In this document: positions 55,442 to 64,000 of the stretch, in pieces | How the letters are laid out: each line of letters starts with the position of its first letter | Numbering within the stretch: the first letter of the stretch is position 1 | Assembly: GCF_023380025.1 (NCBI RefSeq) | Contig: NZ_CP097253.1 | Coordinates: forward strand, 868,001 to 932,000 | Direction of reading: 5' to 3' | Source of the DNA: Sphingomonas glaciei | GTDB lineage: Bacteria; Pseudomonadota; Alphaproteobacteria; Sphingomonadales; Sphingomonadaceae | DNA length: 64,000 nucleotides | The notes under the pieces: model-generated | What the model was told of the DNA's origin: nothing | The model's database searches: none | What the model saw: only the letters and a program-made list of their open reading frames with translations | Made by a program: the position numbers and the translations under genes

Positions 55442-55885
55442 ATGACCGACGCCGACTTCATCGCCGCCGCCCGCGCCGCCGCGCTCAAGGCCTATGCCCC
55501 CTATTCCGGTTTCTCGGTCGGCTGCGCGATCCTCAGCACCGAGGGTGAACTGGTGACCGGAGCCAACATGGAAAACGCCTGCTACCGGCTTGGCCTCTGC
55601 GCCGAACAAAGCGCGCTCACCACCGCGCAGCACGCCTTCGGCCTGCAGCGCATCGCCCGCATCGCAGTGGCTGGGGGTGACGGCTCGGGCGAAGCGCTTG
55701 CCGGCGGTCAGAGAGTCACTCCCTGCGGCGGCTGCCGCCAGGCCCTGCTCGAAGCCAGCCACCTCGCCGGCCGCGACTTCGAGATCCTCTGCGCCAGCGG
55801 CGACGGCACCAGCGTCGAACGTCTCTCGCTTTCCGCGCTCATTCCCCATGGCTTCGGCCCGGCCAATCTGTCGGACGCCAGGTGA
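55442..55885 (+). CDS. cdd: Cytidine deaminase
   Basis: A 147-residue homotetramer-type enzyme that deaminates cytidine and deoxycytidine for salvage. The zinc and catalytic residues are in CAEQSA (Cys52, Glu54) and PCGGCRQ (Cys94 and Cys97 approximately), with NMENACY binding the ribose. The length is normal for the small form. It stands alone on the plus strand next to nucleotide-scavenging genes. Confidence 0.96.
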   Translation: MTDADFIAAARAAALKAYAPYSGFSVGCAILSTEGELVTGANMENACYRLGLCAEQSALTTAQHAFGLQRIARIAVAGGDGSGEALAGGQRVTPCGGCRQALLEASHLAGRDFEILCASGDGTSVERLSLSALIPHGFGPANLSDAR

Positions 55886-55997
55886 TATCAGTCCCCCGCA
55901 AGCGAGGTTGATCAATATTCTCAATCGGATGTGGCCATCGGGCAATTGCGCCAGATTTTCGCGCTGCTAGCTTCCCCCGGCCGGAAAGGAAGCGTGA

Positions 55998-58900
55998 ATG
56001 ATCTTCGACCAGCCAGGCGGCCAGTTTCGTAATACCGGCAAGATTAGCGAAGGCGCCTTCATCGCGGCGCCGGACTTCCTGCTGACCAACGCGGCCGGGA
56101 GCCAGATCGTCGGGGCCATGGGCACCGGCTGGTATGGAAGCGCCGACGCGATCACCTTCCAGTCAGAGGGGAGCACCCTGGTCAACGAAGCGCTGGGCGA
56201 GATCGGAGAACGCAATTCCTACGGCTTTTACCCTCAGATCCAGATCAACGGGTCCAGAGGCACCGACACTGTCATCAATGCCGGGATGATCTTCGGCGCA
56301 GTGGCCTTGGGCGAAGGCAATGATGTCTACATCGATCGAAATGGATCGGTCTACGCACCCGGCCTCGGCATCGGGCTTGGCGCGGGTGACGACAGCCTCT
56401 TGCTCGAAGGGCTTGCACGAAACGCCAATGGTCAAGTCATGCCGTCCGTTTTCGCCTACGGAGACGAGGGGTTCGACAGCGTCTTCGTCCGCACCGCGAA
56501 TGGAGGGAATGGTGAAGGTCTGCGCGGTTTCGAACGGCTCGTTCTCGAAACGGGGGGCAATCTTCAATATTTCAGCGACTTCCAAACGATCGAACTTGCC
56601 GCTCAGCCGGGCGCCTGGTTCAATCTCCTTCATTCGAGCAACCCATTGGTCGACCTTCAGCTGAGCGGGCAGCCAGTCTCGCTGTCCTGGTCGACCCTGC
56701 GATCGATCACGGGTAGTTCCGAGGGCGAGCGGGTCAGCCTTTCGAGCAGCGGCCTCTACCATGATTATTCGACCACCGTGTCAGGCGACATCAGGCTTGG
56801 GCAAGGCGACGACAACTTCACGATCCACGCCTTCTATGGCGGGAAGAACCCGACGATCGGCGGCGCTCTCGATGGCGGTGCCGGCTTCGACACGGTCGAG
56901 TTCATCATCGGCGACAATGGCTCAAGCGGAACCACCTTCACATTCGATTTTGGCCAGGCAACCGGGTTCGAATTTTTGGCAATCAATTCCTATTATAACT
57001 ACCTGGATTCGCTGGTCTCGCTCTCGAACCTGAGCGGATTCACATCGATCCTGGCTGGCGAGAGGACCAGGCTCACCCTTGTCAGCAGCCAGCTCTCGGG
57101 GACCGAATTGCGCGGCGCTGCCGGCGGTACGGTCACGCTTGAAAGCAGTGTGACCCTTGGCAGTTTCACGGCGTTTCGCACGGATCCGCCGACTTTTTCG
57201 TCGACTGCCGGCGATGCCGATTCGTCCCTGTCGATGACCTTCCTCAACCACGGCACGATCGAGGGCTCTGTCGTCTTTGCCGCGGGCAACGACATCTATG
57301 ACGGCAAGCTAGGGCAAGTCGGAGCCGTAGTGCGGGGCGGTGCGGGCGACGACCAACTGACGGGCGGCGCGGCAAGGGATCAGCTGCAAGGCGACTTCGG
57401 CTTCGACACGCTCCGGGGCAATGGCGGAAGCGATGTCCTGGACGGCGGTCCGGGCGACGACATCATCTATGGCGACGACGGCGACGACGTCCTGAATGGC
57501 GGCGATGGTACGGACGTCGTCTTCGGTGGTGCCGGCAATGATCAAATCGACAGCGGGATCGGGGGCGTGCCTGCCGGCTTCGGCGGGGAGCCGGCGCGGT
57601 TCGAACGCATCTTCGCGGAAGACGGCGATGACGTCGTCACCGTCAGCGGGGCGCAATCCGGGCGCTATGTCGAGGCCGAGGGCGGTGCCGGCATCGACAC
57701 CCTGATCGTCGATCACACGGAAGATCCGTTCTTTGCCTTCGCCTACCGGGGCTTCGAGAATCTCCACGTCGTCAATGCGCTCAATATCTCGAACGCCTCT
57801 GGCTATCAGTCGATTTCCATCGTCGACAGCAGGGTCAATTTCGCTTCGTCGATCAATCCGGCGGTCGACCTGACCCTGCAGAACCAGTTTCTTTCGATGT
57901 ATTTCTCCACCTTCCGCTCGGTAACCGGGGGAAGCGGCAGCGAGAATGTCTGGATCGGTCAATATTCCCGGATCATCGGCGATATAAATCTCGGCGATGG
58001 CGACGATCGCCTCGTGCTGGACGGCTTCGGGCCCGGCGACTTTCCGCAGATCTCGCGCGCCGATGGAGGAGCCGGGCGCGACCAGCTCGATGTCTGGTCG
58101 GCAAAGGACAAGTTCCTCTCGGTGGATTTCGCAACTGTTTCCGGGTTCGAGATCTTCGGCTTCAATTCGGAATATGGTGAGCGCAACGGAACGCTGACGG
58201 CGACCGGCCTCAGCGGCATTCAGGAATTCCGGGTCGGCACAGTTTCGACCCTGATATTGAGCAACAGCCAGCTGTCGGGCGCCGTGCTGACCGGCGCATT
58301 CGGCGGCGGCTATACTATTGAAGCCGGCGTCGTCGTCGGACGCTACGGCTTTCCAGCGATCGGGCCGTGGGACCGGTCGACCGACCTCGCGATCGCCAAC
58401 AGCAGTCTGTCCACCACCTTCCTCAATCGCGGCCTGGTGGAGGGCGATGTCGCCTTCTACACCGGCAACGACCTGTACGACGGCCGTAGCGGAACGCTGG
58501 GCGGGACGGTGTTCGGCAATGCCGGAAACGACATCCTGTTCGGCGGGTCCGGTAGCGAGCGGTTCGAAGGCGGGTTCGGGATCGATTTGCTGTCGGGCGG
58601 CGGGGGCAACGACCGGTTGACCGGCGGCGCCGGCGCCGACCTGTTCACGGGTACGCCCGCGGACTTCGCCGGCGACACGATCACCGATTTCTCCCCCGGC
58701 GATCGCATCGTCATCAAAGGCGTTTCGCTCGCTGGCCTTAACGTGTCGCGCATCGGCGATAGCCTCGTCTTTGCCGAAGGATCACTGATATTGAACAGCG
58801 TTTCGGGCACAGCGATTGTCGCCCGCGCAGCCGCAGAAGGAGGCGTTGAATTGACCCTGTCGAACTCATCAACCCAGTTCGCTTCACCAAGCGGAATCCT

Positions 58901-59897
58901 GGTGAGCAACTTTGCCGTCGGCGCCGGTGGCTGGTCGAGCCAGGATCGTTATCCGCGGCACATCGCCGACGTGAATGGCGACGGGTTCAGCGACATCGTG
59001 GGCTTCGGTCAGGCCGGGGTCGTGGTGTCGTTCGGCTCCGCCAGCGGCAGCTTCTCGGCCCCCGGCCTGGTGCTGGCCAATTTCGGCCAGTCGTCCGGCT
59101 GGAGCAGTGACAACCAGTTCCACCGTGAGCTTGCGGACCTCAACGGCGACGGCCGGGCGGACATCGTCGGCTTCGGCGTTGCCGGCACCCTCGTGTCCTT
59201 CGCACGGGCCGACGGCAGCTTTGGCGCTCCGGTCACCGCCACCGCCAATTTCGGCGCCAACCAGGGCTGGACCTCGCAGGACACCCACGCCCGCACGACC
59301 GGCGACGTCAATGGCGACGGCAAGGCCGACCTCATCGGCTTCGGTGCGGGCGGGACGCTGGTCGCGCTCGGCAACGGCGACGGTTCGTTCGGGACCGCGG
59401 CGTTGGTCCTGGCCAATTTCGGGGTACAGCAGGGCTGGACCAGCGACAATGCTTCCCACCGCACCGTTGCCGACGTGAACGGCGATGGGGCCGACGACAT
59501 CATCGGCTTTGGCAGCGCCGGTGTGCTGGTCGCCTTGGCCAGGGGCGATGGCACGTTCGGGGAAACCCAGCTGGTGCTTCTCGACTTCGGACGGGAACAG
59601 GGCTGGTCGAACCAGAACAGCTTCGCGCGCGACGTCGCGGACGTGAACGGTGACGGCAGGGCCGATATCGTCGGGTTCGGGATCAACGGCACCTATGTCG
59701 CTTACGGCGAAGCCAACGGCACCTTCACGCCCTCTCGCCTCGATCTCCTGAACTTCGGCGCGAACCAGGGCTGGACCAGCGACAACAGCTTCCATCGCGA
59801 ACTGGCCGACATCAACAATGATGGAGCAATCGATATCGTCGGCTTCGGCGCCGGGGGCGTGATCGCCGGCTATGGCCAGGGCCATTGGCTGTTGTGA
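55998..59897 (+). CDS. Large RTX/VCBS-repeat surface or secreted protein
   Basis: A 1299-residue acidic protein with no N-terminal signal peptide, which suggests type I secretion. A unit of the pattern N-x-G-(8)-GNDxYxG occurs three times (about residues 92, 420 and 815). RTX nonapeptides, which bind calcium, form one block at about 445-520 and another at about 835-890, each ending a similar module, so the N-terminal part looks duplicated. The last 330 residues are six VCBS/FG-GAP repeats of about 56 residues beginning NFGxxxGW and containing DxNGDGxxD calcium loops; the last is cut short. AAGGAAG precedes ATG 55998. No type I exporter is in the window. The parts rich in Asn, Thr and Ser have lower G+C than the neighbours. 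Confidence 0.88.
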   Translation: MIFDQPGGQFRNTGKISEGAFIAAPDFLLTNAAGSQIVGAMGTGWYGSADAITFQSEGSTLVNEALGEIGERNSYGFYPQIQINGSRGTDTVINAGMIFGAVALGEGNDVYIDRNGSVYAPGLGIGLGAGDDSLLLEGLARNANGQVMPSVFAYGDEGFDSVFVRTANGGNGEGLRGFERLVLETGGNLQYFSDFQTIELAAQPGAWFNLLHSSNPLVDLQLSGQPVSLSWSTLRSITGSSEGERVSLSSSGLYHDYSTTVSGDIRLGQGDDNFTIHAFYGGKNPTIGGALDGGAGFDTVEFIIGDNGSSGTTFTFDFGQATGFEFLAINSYYNYLDSLVSLSNLSGFTSILAGERTRLTLVSSQLSGTELRGAAGGTVTLESSVTLGSFTAFRTDPPTFSSTAGDADSSLSMTFLNHGTIEGSVVFAAGNDIYDGKLGQVGAVVRGGAGDDQLTGGAARDQLQGDFGFDTLRGNGGSDVLDGGPGDDIIYGDDGDDVLNGGDGTDVVFGGAGNDQIDSGIGGVPAGFGGEPARFERIFAEDGDDVVTVSGAQSGRYVEAEGGAGIDTLIVDHTEDPFFAFAYRGFENLHVVNALNISNASGYQSISIVDSRVNFASSINPAVDLTLQNQFLSMYFSTFRSVTGGSGSENVWIGQYSRIIGDINLGDGDDRLVLDGFGPGDFPQISRADGGAGRDQLDVWSAKDKFLSVDFATVSGFEIFGFNSEYGERNGTLTATGLSGIQEFRVGTVSTLILSNSQLSGAVLTGAFGGGYTIEAGVVVGRYGFPAIGPWDRSTDLAIANSSLSTTFLNRGLVEGDVAFYTGNDLYDGRSGTLGGTVFGNAGNDILFGGSGSERFEGGFGIDLLSGGGGNDRLTGGAGADLFTGTPADFAGDTITDFSPGDRIVIKGVSLAGLNVSRIGDSLVFAEGSLILNSVSGTAIVARAAAEGGVELTLSNSSTQFASPSGILVSNFAVGAGGWSSQDRYPRHIADVNGDGFSDIVGFGQAGVVVSFGSASGSFSAPGLVLANFGQSSGWSSDNQFHRELADLNGDGRADIVGFGVAGTLVSFARADGSFGAPVTATANFGANQGWTSQDTHARTTGDVNGDGKADLIGFGAGGTLVALGNGDGSFGTAALVLANFGVQQGWTSDNASHRTVADVNGDGADDIIGFGSAGVLVALARGDGTFGETQLVLLDFGREQGWSNQNSFARDVADVNGDGRADIVGFGINGTYVAYGEANGTFTPSRLDLLNFGANQGWTSDNSFHRELADINNDGAIDIVGFGAGGVIAGYGQGHWLL

Positions 59898-60050
59898 CGT
59901 TCCTCATCATCGCGATCACCAGTGTCGCGCGATAGGTGGCCCCTTGCGGAGTGAGATTCCGCCCGCTTCACGGGCCGGATTGATCGATCACCGGCTTTGT
60001 TGCAGCCCTGCCCCGATGGAGGATTCAGGAATTCCGCGTAACTGGCTGGT

Positions 60051-61001
60051 TCAGGCCAGCTTGATCTCGCGCAGCCGCTCCAGCAGGTAATCGTGGCTGC
60101 TGATCGGCGGCCACTTGGGCTCCTCCCCTGCCGGGACGGTGCCGGGCAGCGCCTCAATGGTGAAGTCGGGCCGGAAGTGGAGGAAGAAGGGCATCGAATA
60201 ACGCGCATTGCTGGCGCGATCCGGTGCCGGGTTGACCACCCGGTGCGGGGTTGAGCGGAGCTTCCCGTTGGTCAGCCGCTGCAGCATGTCGCCGATGTTG
60301 ATCACCAGTTCGCCGGGCTTAGGCGAAACGGGGATCCAGCGTCCGTCGCGGGTCTTGAGTTCAAGGCCCGCTTCCTCGGCGCCGAGCAGCAAGGTGATGG
60401 TGTTGATGTCCTCATGCGCCCCGGCGCGGATATGCTCGCCAGTAGCTTCCTTCTGCGGCGGATAGTGCAGTAGGCGGAGGACCGAATTGCCGTCGCGGAC
60501 CGTGTCGGTGAAGTAATCCTCGTCTATCCCGAGATAGCGCGCGATAGCCTTCAGCACGGTAACGCCGGTGCGGTCGAAGGTGTCGTACAGCTCAAGGAAG
60601 GTCTCCTTGAACCCAGGCACTTCGGACGGCCACACATTGTCGGCCATCACGTCGCGAAAGCTGTGCCCCTCCGCCAGTTCGCGTCCGACGTGCCAGAATT
60701 CCTTGAGGTCGTGCGCCTTGGCGCCCTTGGCGGTCTCGATCCCGAACGGCGTGTAACCGCGCGCCCCGCCGCTGCCGAGCGCATATTTGCGCTTGGTTTC
60801 TTCCGGCAGCGCGAAGAACTCCTTCGCCTTCTGCTCGGCCCGGGCGATCAGGTCGTCGGGGATGCCGTGATCGGCGAGGACGGCGAAGCCATATTCCTCG
60901 AAGCTGCGGCCCAAATGCTGGGCGAAGGCGTCGCCGTCGGCGTCGGCCTCCTTGAGCGAAACGGAAGCGATGTTGTCGGCGGTGAGGGTGTCGGTCGTCA
61001 T
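60051..61001 (-). CDS. 2-oxoglutarate/Fe(II) oxygenase, isopenicillin-N-synthase family
   Basis: A 316-residue protein. The N-terminal region contains the DIOX_N-type EEYGFAVLADHGI. The C-terminal jelly roll has the iron ligands in GAHEDINTITLLL (His and Asp about 199-201) and HRVVNP, and the 2-oxoglutarate-binding RYSMPFF. The substrate is unknown; the position downstream of a nucleoside transporter, LOG hydrolase and PfkB kinase hints at a nucleoside- or base-related substrate. ATG 61001 follows GAGGTC. The gap of 40 bases to the transporter gene suggests one operon. Confidence 0.9.
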   Translation of the reverse strand: MTTDTLTADNIASVSLKEADADGDAFAQHLGRSFEEYGFAVLADHGIPDDLIARAEQKAKEFFALPEETKRKYALGSGGARGYTPFGIETAKGAKAHDLKEFWHVGRELAEGHSFRDVMADNVWPSEVPGFKETFLELYDTFDRTGVTVLKAIARYLGIDEDYFTDTVRDGNSVLRLLHYPPQKEATGEHIRAGAHEDINTITLLLGAEEAGLELKTRDGRWIPVSPKPGELVINIGDMLQRLTNGKLRSTPHRVVNPAPDRASNARYSMPFFLHFRPDFTIEALPGTVPAGEEPKWPPISSHDYLLERLREIKLA

Positions 61002-61041
61002 GACCTCGCCTCTACGCCGAAGCGACTGTTCCGCCAAGAGT

Positions 61042-62328
61042 TCAGGGCAGCATGATCCCCGCCAGCGCCGCACTCATCAGGTTGGCGAGGCTGCCCGCGA
61101 GCAGTGCCTTAAGACCGAGCCGCGCGATCACCGGACGCTGGTTGGGGGCAAGCCCGCCGGTCACCGCCATCTGGATCGCGATGGAGGAGAAATTAGCGAA
61201 TCCGCACAGCGCGAAGGTGACGATCGCCCGGCTGCGGTCGCTCAGCGCCGCCGCCGGTCCCGCCGCATCGCCCAGCGCGATGAAGGCAACGAATTCGTTG
61301 AGCACGATCTTGGTCCCGAACAGCCCGCCGGCGACACCCGCCTCGGCCCACGGCACGCCGATCAGGAACATGATCGGCTGGAACAGGTAGCCTACCAGTT
61401 GCTGGAAGCTCAGTCCCTCGAGCCCAAACCAGCCGCCGACGCCGCCCAGGATGCCGTTGGCGAGCGCAACCAGCGCTACGAATGCCAGCACCATCGCGCC
61501 GACCGCAACCGCCAGCTTGACGCCGGTCTGGGCGCCCTGCGCCGCGGCCATAATGATGTTGGCGGGCTTCTCGCCTTCTTCAAAGGTTTCGGCGATCTCG
61601 ACTGTCTCGGCCGGCGGCCCGGCTTCGGCCAGCGCTTCGCCGGTGGTCGGCGCGGGCACCGGCTCGATCGGGTCGGGCATCAGCAGCTTGGCCATCAGGA
61701 TACCGCCGGGCGCGCTCATGAAGGCGGCGGCGAGTAGAAACGGCAGATATTGCTCACCGAGCAGGCTGGCATAGGCGGCAAGGATGGTCCCGGCGACGCC
61801 CGCCATGCCGACCACCATCAGGGTGAACAGCTGCGGCGGGGTCAGGCTGGCGAGATAGGGACGGACGACCAGCGGGCTTTCCGACTGACCGACGAAGATA
61901 TTGGCAGCCGATCCGAGCGCCTCGACCCGGCCGATCCCCGTGATCCAGCCGATCGCGCCGCCGACCCAGCGCACGATCCGCTGCATGATCCCGAGGTAAT
62001 AGAGGATCGACACCAGCGCGGCGAAGAAGATGATCACCGGCAGCGCACCCAGCGCAAAGGTGTTCCACAGCGCCGGATTGGCTTCCTTCGGACCGAACAG
62101 GAACTTGGTGCCTTCGGCGGCATAGCCAAGGAGGTTGGACACGCCGCGGCTCATCCCCTCGATGCCCTGCCGGCCAACGCTGGTGTACAGGACCAGAAAC
62201 GCGATCGCGGCCTGGAACGCGAAGGCAGCGCCTACAACCCGCGGCCGGATGGCGCGCTTGTCGCTCGACAGGAGAAAGGCGACGAGCAGGATGGCGACGA
62301 CGCCAAGCAGGCCGAAGAACTGGTTCAT
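61042..62328 (-). CDS. Concentrative nucleoside transporter (CNT/NupC family)
   Basis: A 428-residue membrane protein with about ten hydrophobic segments. It has the CNT core: a gate region with GVAGTILAAYASLLG, the substrate region LFGTKIVLNEFVAFIAL, and CGFANFSSIAIQMAVTGGLAPNQRP. A polar, acidic loop of about 40 residues (around EPVPAPTTGEALAEA) divides the protein. It imports nucleosides with H+ or Na+. It lies between the LOG gene and the oxygenase gene on the same strand. Confidence 0.94.
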   Translation of the reverse strand: MNQFFGLLGVVAILLVAFLLSSDKRAIRPRVVGAAFAFQAAIAFLVLYTSVGRQGIEGMSRGVSNLLGYAAEGTKFLFGPKEANPALWNTFALGALPVIIFFAALVSILYYLGIMQRIVRWVGGAIGWITGIGRVEALGSAANIFVGQSESPLVVRPYLASLTPPQLFTLMVVGMAGVAGTILAAYASLLGEQYLPFLLAAAFMSAPGGILMAKLLMPDPIEPVPAPTTGEALAEAGPPAETVEIAETFEEGEKPANIIMAAAQGAQTGVKLAVAVGAMVLAFVALVALANGILGGVGGWFGLEGLSFQQLVGYLFQPIMFLIGVPWAEAGVAGGLFGTKIVLNEFVAFIALGDAAGPAAALSDRSRAIVTFALCGFANFSSIAIQMAVTGGLAPNQRPVIARLGLKALLAGSLANLMSAALAGIMLP

Positions 62329-62355
62329 GTTGTAAGCTTCCCCGCCCCCCGGCGT

Positions 62356-62931
62356 TTACCAGACCATGCCTTGCGTAGCGTTTGCTGCAGCTTCGTCCAG
62401 CCTGTCGATGGCTTGCGCCGGCGTGTCGGCGACCAGCAACTGGGCCCGCCTTGCCGGCGACAGGAAGCCCGACGCCGAGACATGATCCATGAAGCTGTCG
62501 AGCCCGTTCCAGAAGCCGTTCACGTTGAGCAGGCAGAACGGCTTGGCGTGATAGCCGAGCGCGTTCCAGGTCCAGGCCTCGAACAGTTCGTCCAACGTGC
62601 CGATCCCGCCGGGCAGGCAGACGAACGCGTCGCACAGCTGGGTCATGCGCGCCTTGCGCTCGTGCATGCCGGCGACCTGATGCAATTCGGTCAGCCCCAG
62701 ATGCGCGACTTCCTTGTCGACCAACGCGGCGGGGATGACGCCATGCACCTCGCCGCCGGCCTCCAGCATGGTGTCGGCGATCAGGCCCATCAGGCCAAGC
62801 CGCCCACCACCGTAGACGAGGTCGATCTTGCGCGATGCCATTTCACGAACAAGGGCGACCGCTGCTTCGGCGAATACAGGATCGTTTCCTGGCGCGGACC
62901 CGCAATAAACGGCGATGCGGCGGATGGTCAC
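62356..62931 (-). CDS. LOG family nucleotide 5'-monophosphate phosphoribohydrolase
   Basis: A 191-residue Rossmann protein with the LOG signatures YCGSAPGNDP, VYGGGRLGLMG and PGGIGTLDELFEAW (about residues 108-122). These enzymes remove the ribose 5-phosphate from nucleoside monophosphates, notably AMP or cytokinin nucleotides. Its ATG overlaps the stop of the kinase gene (ATGA), so the kinase product could be passed straight to it: phosphorylation of a nucleoside, then release of the base. Confidence 0.93.
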   Translation of the reverse strand: MTIRRIAVYCGSAPGNDPVFAEAAVALVREMASRKIDLVYGGGRLGLMGLIADTMLEAGGEVHGVIPAALVDKEVAHLGLTELHQVAGMHERKARMTQLCDAFVCLPGGIGTLDELFEAWTWNALGYHAKPFCLLNVNGFWNGLDSFMDHVSASGFLSPARRAQLLVADTPAQAIDRLDEAAANATQGMVW

Positions 62932-63938
62932 AGCTTCACCAGTTCGGCGAGGTCGGCGACCGGGCGCGCGCCGAAGTGGCTGATGATTTCCGCCGCGGCG
63001 ATCCCACCGGTCATCAGCTGCCGGTCGATCGGATGGCCCTTGCAGCGCGCGGCGAGGAAGCCGGCGGCGAACAGGTCGCCGGCGCCCGTAGTGTCGATCA
63101 CCTGCGGCACGGAAATGGCGGGAACTTCGGTCATGACGCCCTTCTCGAAGGCCAGCGCGCCGGCTGGGCCTCGGGTGAATACCAGCGTCCCGACCTGCGC
63201 CGACAACCGCTCGACCGCGTTGTCGAGATCGGCGGCGCCGGCCAGTTGCAGCGCCTCGCTCTCGTTGGCGAAGATGAGGTCGATCCCGCCGGCCGCGATG
63301 AGTTGCTGGAGCGGCTCCTTGCGGCCCGGAAGGCAGACGCTCTCCGACAGCGTGAAGGCGACCGTCTTCTCAGCCTCACGGGCGATGTCGATTGCCCGGA
63401 ACATCGCCTGACGCGACAGTTCGGGCCCGAATAGATAGCCTTCGAGGTAGAGGATCGCGGCCGCGCGCACCGCGGCTTCGTCGACCGCCTCACGCGGCAG
63501 GCAATGCGCCGCGCCCGGGCAGGTGTTCATGGTCCGCTCGCCATCGGGCGTGACGAGGATCAGGCACCGCCCGGTCGCCGGTCCGTCGGTCAGCGGCGGC
63601 GTGTCGAACCGTACGCCAAGCGCCCGCATGTCGTGGGTGAAAATGGTGCCGAGCTGGTCGTCGGCGACCTGTCCGACGAACGCGACGTCCGCTCCCATCG
63701 CCGCCGCGCCCGCCATCGAATTGGCCGCCGAGCCTCCGCTCATCTCGCGTGCCGATCCCATGGCATCGTACAGCGCCAGCGCTTGCGGCTCGTCGAGCAA
63801 TTGCATGGCGCCCCGCGGCAGGTCGAAGCGGGTCAGGAAGTCGTCGTCGCAGGTCGCGATGACGTCGACAAGCGCGTCGCCCATAGCGAGGATGTCAGTC
63901 GCATGGCGCGCGGGTGCCGGATTTTGGGAAAGGTCCAC
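62928..63938 (-). CDS. PfkB-family carbohydrate/nucleoside kinase (adenosine-kinase-like)
   Basis: A 336-residue kinase. The N-terminal signature GGSAANSMAGAAAMGADVAFVG, the lid region, and the C-terminal DTTGAGDLFAAGFLAARCKG with the catalytic Asp near residue 287 are intact. The closest types are adenosine kinase and ribokinase. Being first in an operon with LOG and a nucleoside transporter, adenosine or inosine is a likely substrate. It begins at ATG 63938; a second ATG at residue 19 is possible. Confidence 0.9.
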   Translation of the reverse strand: MDLSQNPAPARHATDILAMGDALVDVIATCDDDFLTRFDLPRGAMQLLDEPQALALYDAMGSAREMSGGSAANSMAGAAAMGADVAFVGQVADDQLGTIFTHDMRALGVRFDTPPLTDGPATGRCLILVTPDGERTMNTCPGAAHCLPREAVDEAAVRAAAILYLEGYLFGPELSRQAMFRAIDIAREAEKTVAFTLSESVCLPGRKEPLQQLIAAGGIDLIFANESEALQLAGAADLDNAVERLSAQVGTLVFTRGPAGALAFEKGVMTEVPAISVPQVIDTTGAGDLFAAGFLAARCKGHPIDRQLMTGGIAAAEIISHFGARPVADLAELVKL

Positions 63939-64000
63939 GGAGGCGGGCGGTTAGGGGCGGGAACGGGCGGGGTCAACCTTCCCGCCCGGGCGCGACCACG

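Noticed and set aside
59960..60050. Text such as GGCTTTGTTGCAGCC near the end of the RTX gene reminded me of an IS5-type terminus.
   Set aside because: There is no transposase frame, no matching inverted end and no target duplication that I can see.
1..64000. Search for tRNA, rRNA, CRISPR arrays, prophage or toxin-antitoxin pairs.
   Set aside because: Nothing convincing was seen by eye; a tRNAscan and Infernal run would be decisive.

Overview
The window looks like chromosome of a high-G+C alphaproteobacterium of the order Sphingomonadales. The basis is the overall codon use, a PhoK-type alkaline phosphatase of the kind described from Sphingomonas, DUF885 and DUF3089 proteins, and many short GTGA, ATGA, TAATG or TGATG gene junctions. 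This placement is inferred from gene content; there is no rRNA in the window. A clear NADPH-type divinyl (proto)chlorophyllide 8-vinyl reductase (bciA) suggests the strain may be an aerobic anoxygenic phototroph with its photosynthesis cluster elsewhere.

Layout. 1-6540: FkbM methyltransferase and carA (minus), then a YqeY-dnaG-rpoD core operon (plus). 6565-13361: a signalling block with a membrane GGDEF-EAL protein, bciA, a BLUF photoreceptor and a 991-residue PAS-GGDEF-EAL-PilZ protein that ends in a degenerate tyrosine-recombinase-like domain. 13656-21184: PhoK phosphatase, gatCAB, a Tyr/Gly- then Arg/Asp-rich lipoprotein and a DUF885 lipoprotein. 21281-23771: DUF3089, ruvX, pyrB. 23776-27512: a ParA-like ATPase, a ribbon-helix-helix protein and a TPR-SPOR lipoprotein, divergent from a Sel1-SPOR periplasmic protein. 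27528-30439: serB and miaA with overlapping divergent start sites, a solitary ketol-acid reductoisomerase and a small protein. 30560-34096: an outer-membrane barrel gene with a remarkable structured leader and a clear terminator, purC, a thioesterase and a Ca2+/H+ antiporter. 34233-41299: S9 peptidase, parC, a ThiD-VOC fusion, DUF1272, glmM. 41320-46419: peptide-use operon (POT transporter, active amidohydrolase, inactive-looking amidohydrolase paralogue, NnrU). 46544-55885: nitroreductase, GntR regulator, acyl-CoA dehydrogenase, threonylcarbamoyl-AMP synthase, a third GGDEF/EAL protein, an exported methyltransferase, 5'-nucleotidase, queuosine-precursor transporter, cytidine deaminase. 55998-59897: a 1299-residue RTX/VCBS surface or secreted protein. 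60051-63938: 2-oxoglutarate oxygenase, CNT nucleoside transporter, LOG hydrolase and a PfkB sugar/nucleoside kinase.

How the genes fit together. The right end (5'-nucleotidase, cytidine deaminase, CNT transporter, LOG, PfkB kinase) reads as nucleotide scavenging. The peptide operon pairs uptake with exported hydrolases. Three composite cyclic-di-GMP proteins lie in the window, two of them on either side of a blue-light sensor and a bacteriochlorophyll gene.

The items most worth a second look are the GGDEF-EAL-PilZ-recombinase fusion, the three-way-junction leader that buries the ribosome-binding site of the outer-membrane protein gene, the bciA/BLUF/c-di-GMP neighbourhood, the ParA-RHH-SPOR locus, and the active/inactive amidohydrolase pair. 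I saw no tRNA, rRNA, CRISPR array, intact insertion sequence or prophage. Apart from the noted intergenic regions there is no gene-free stretch over 300 bases.
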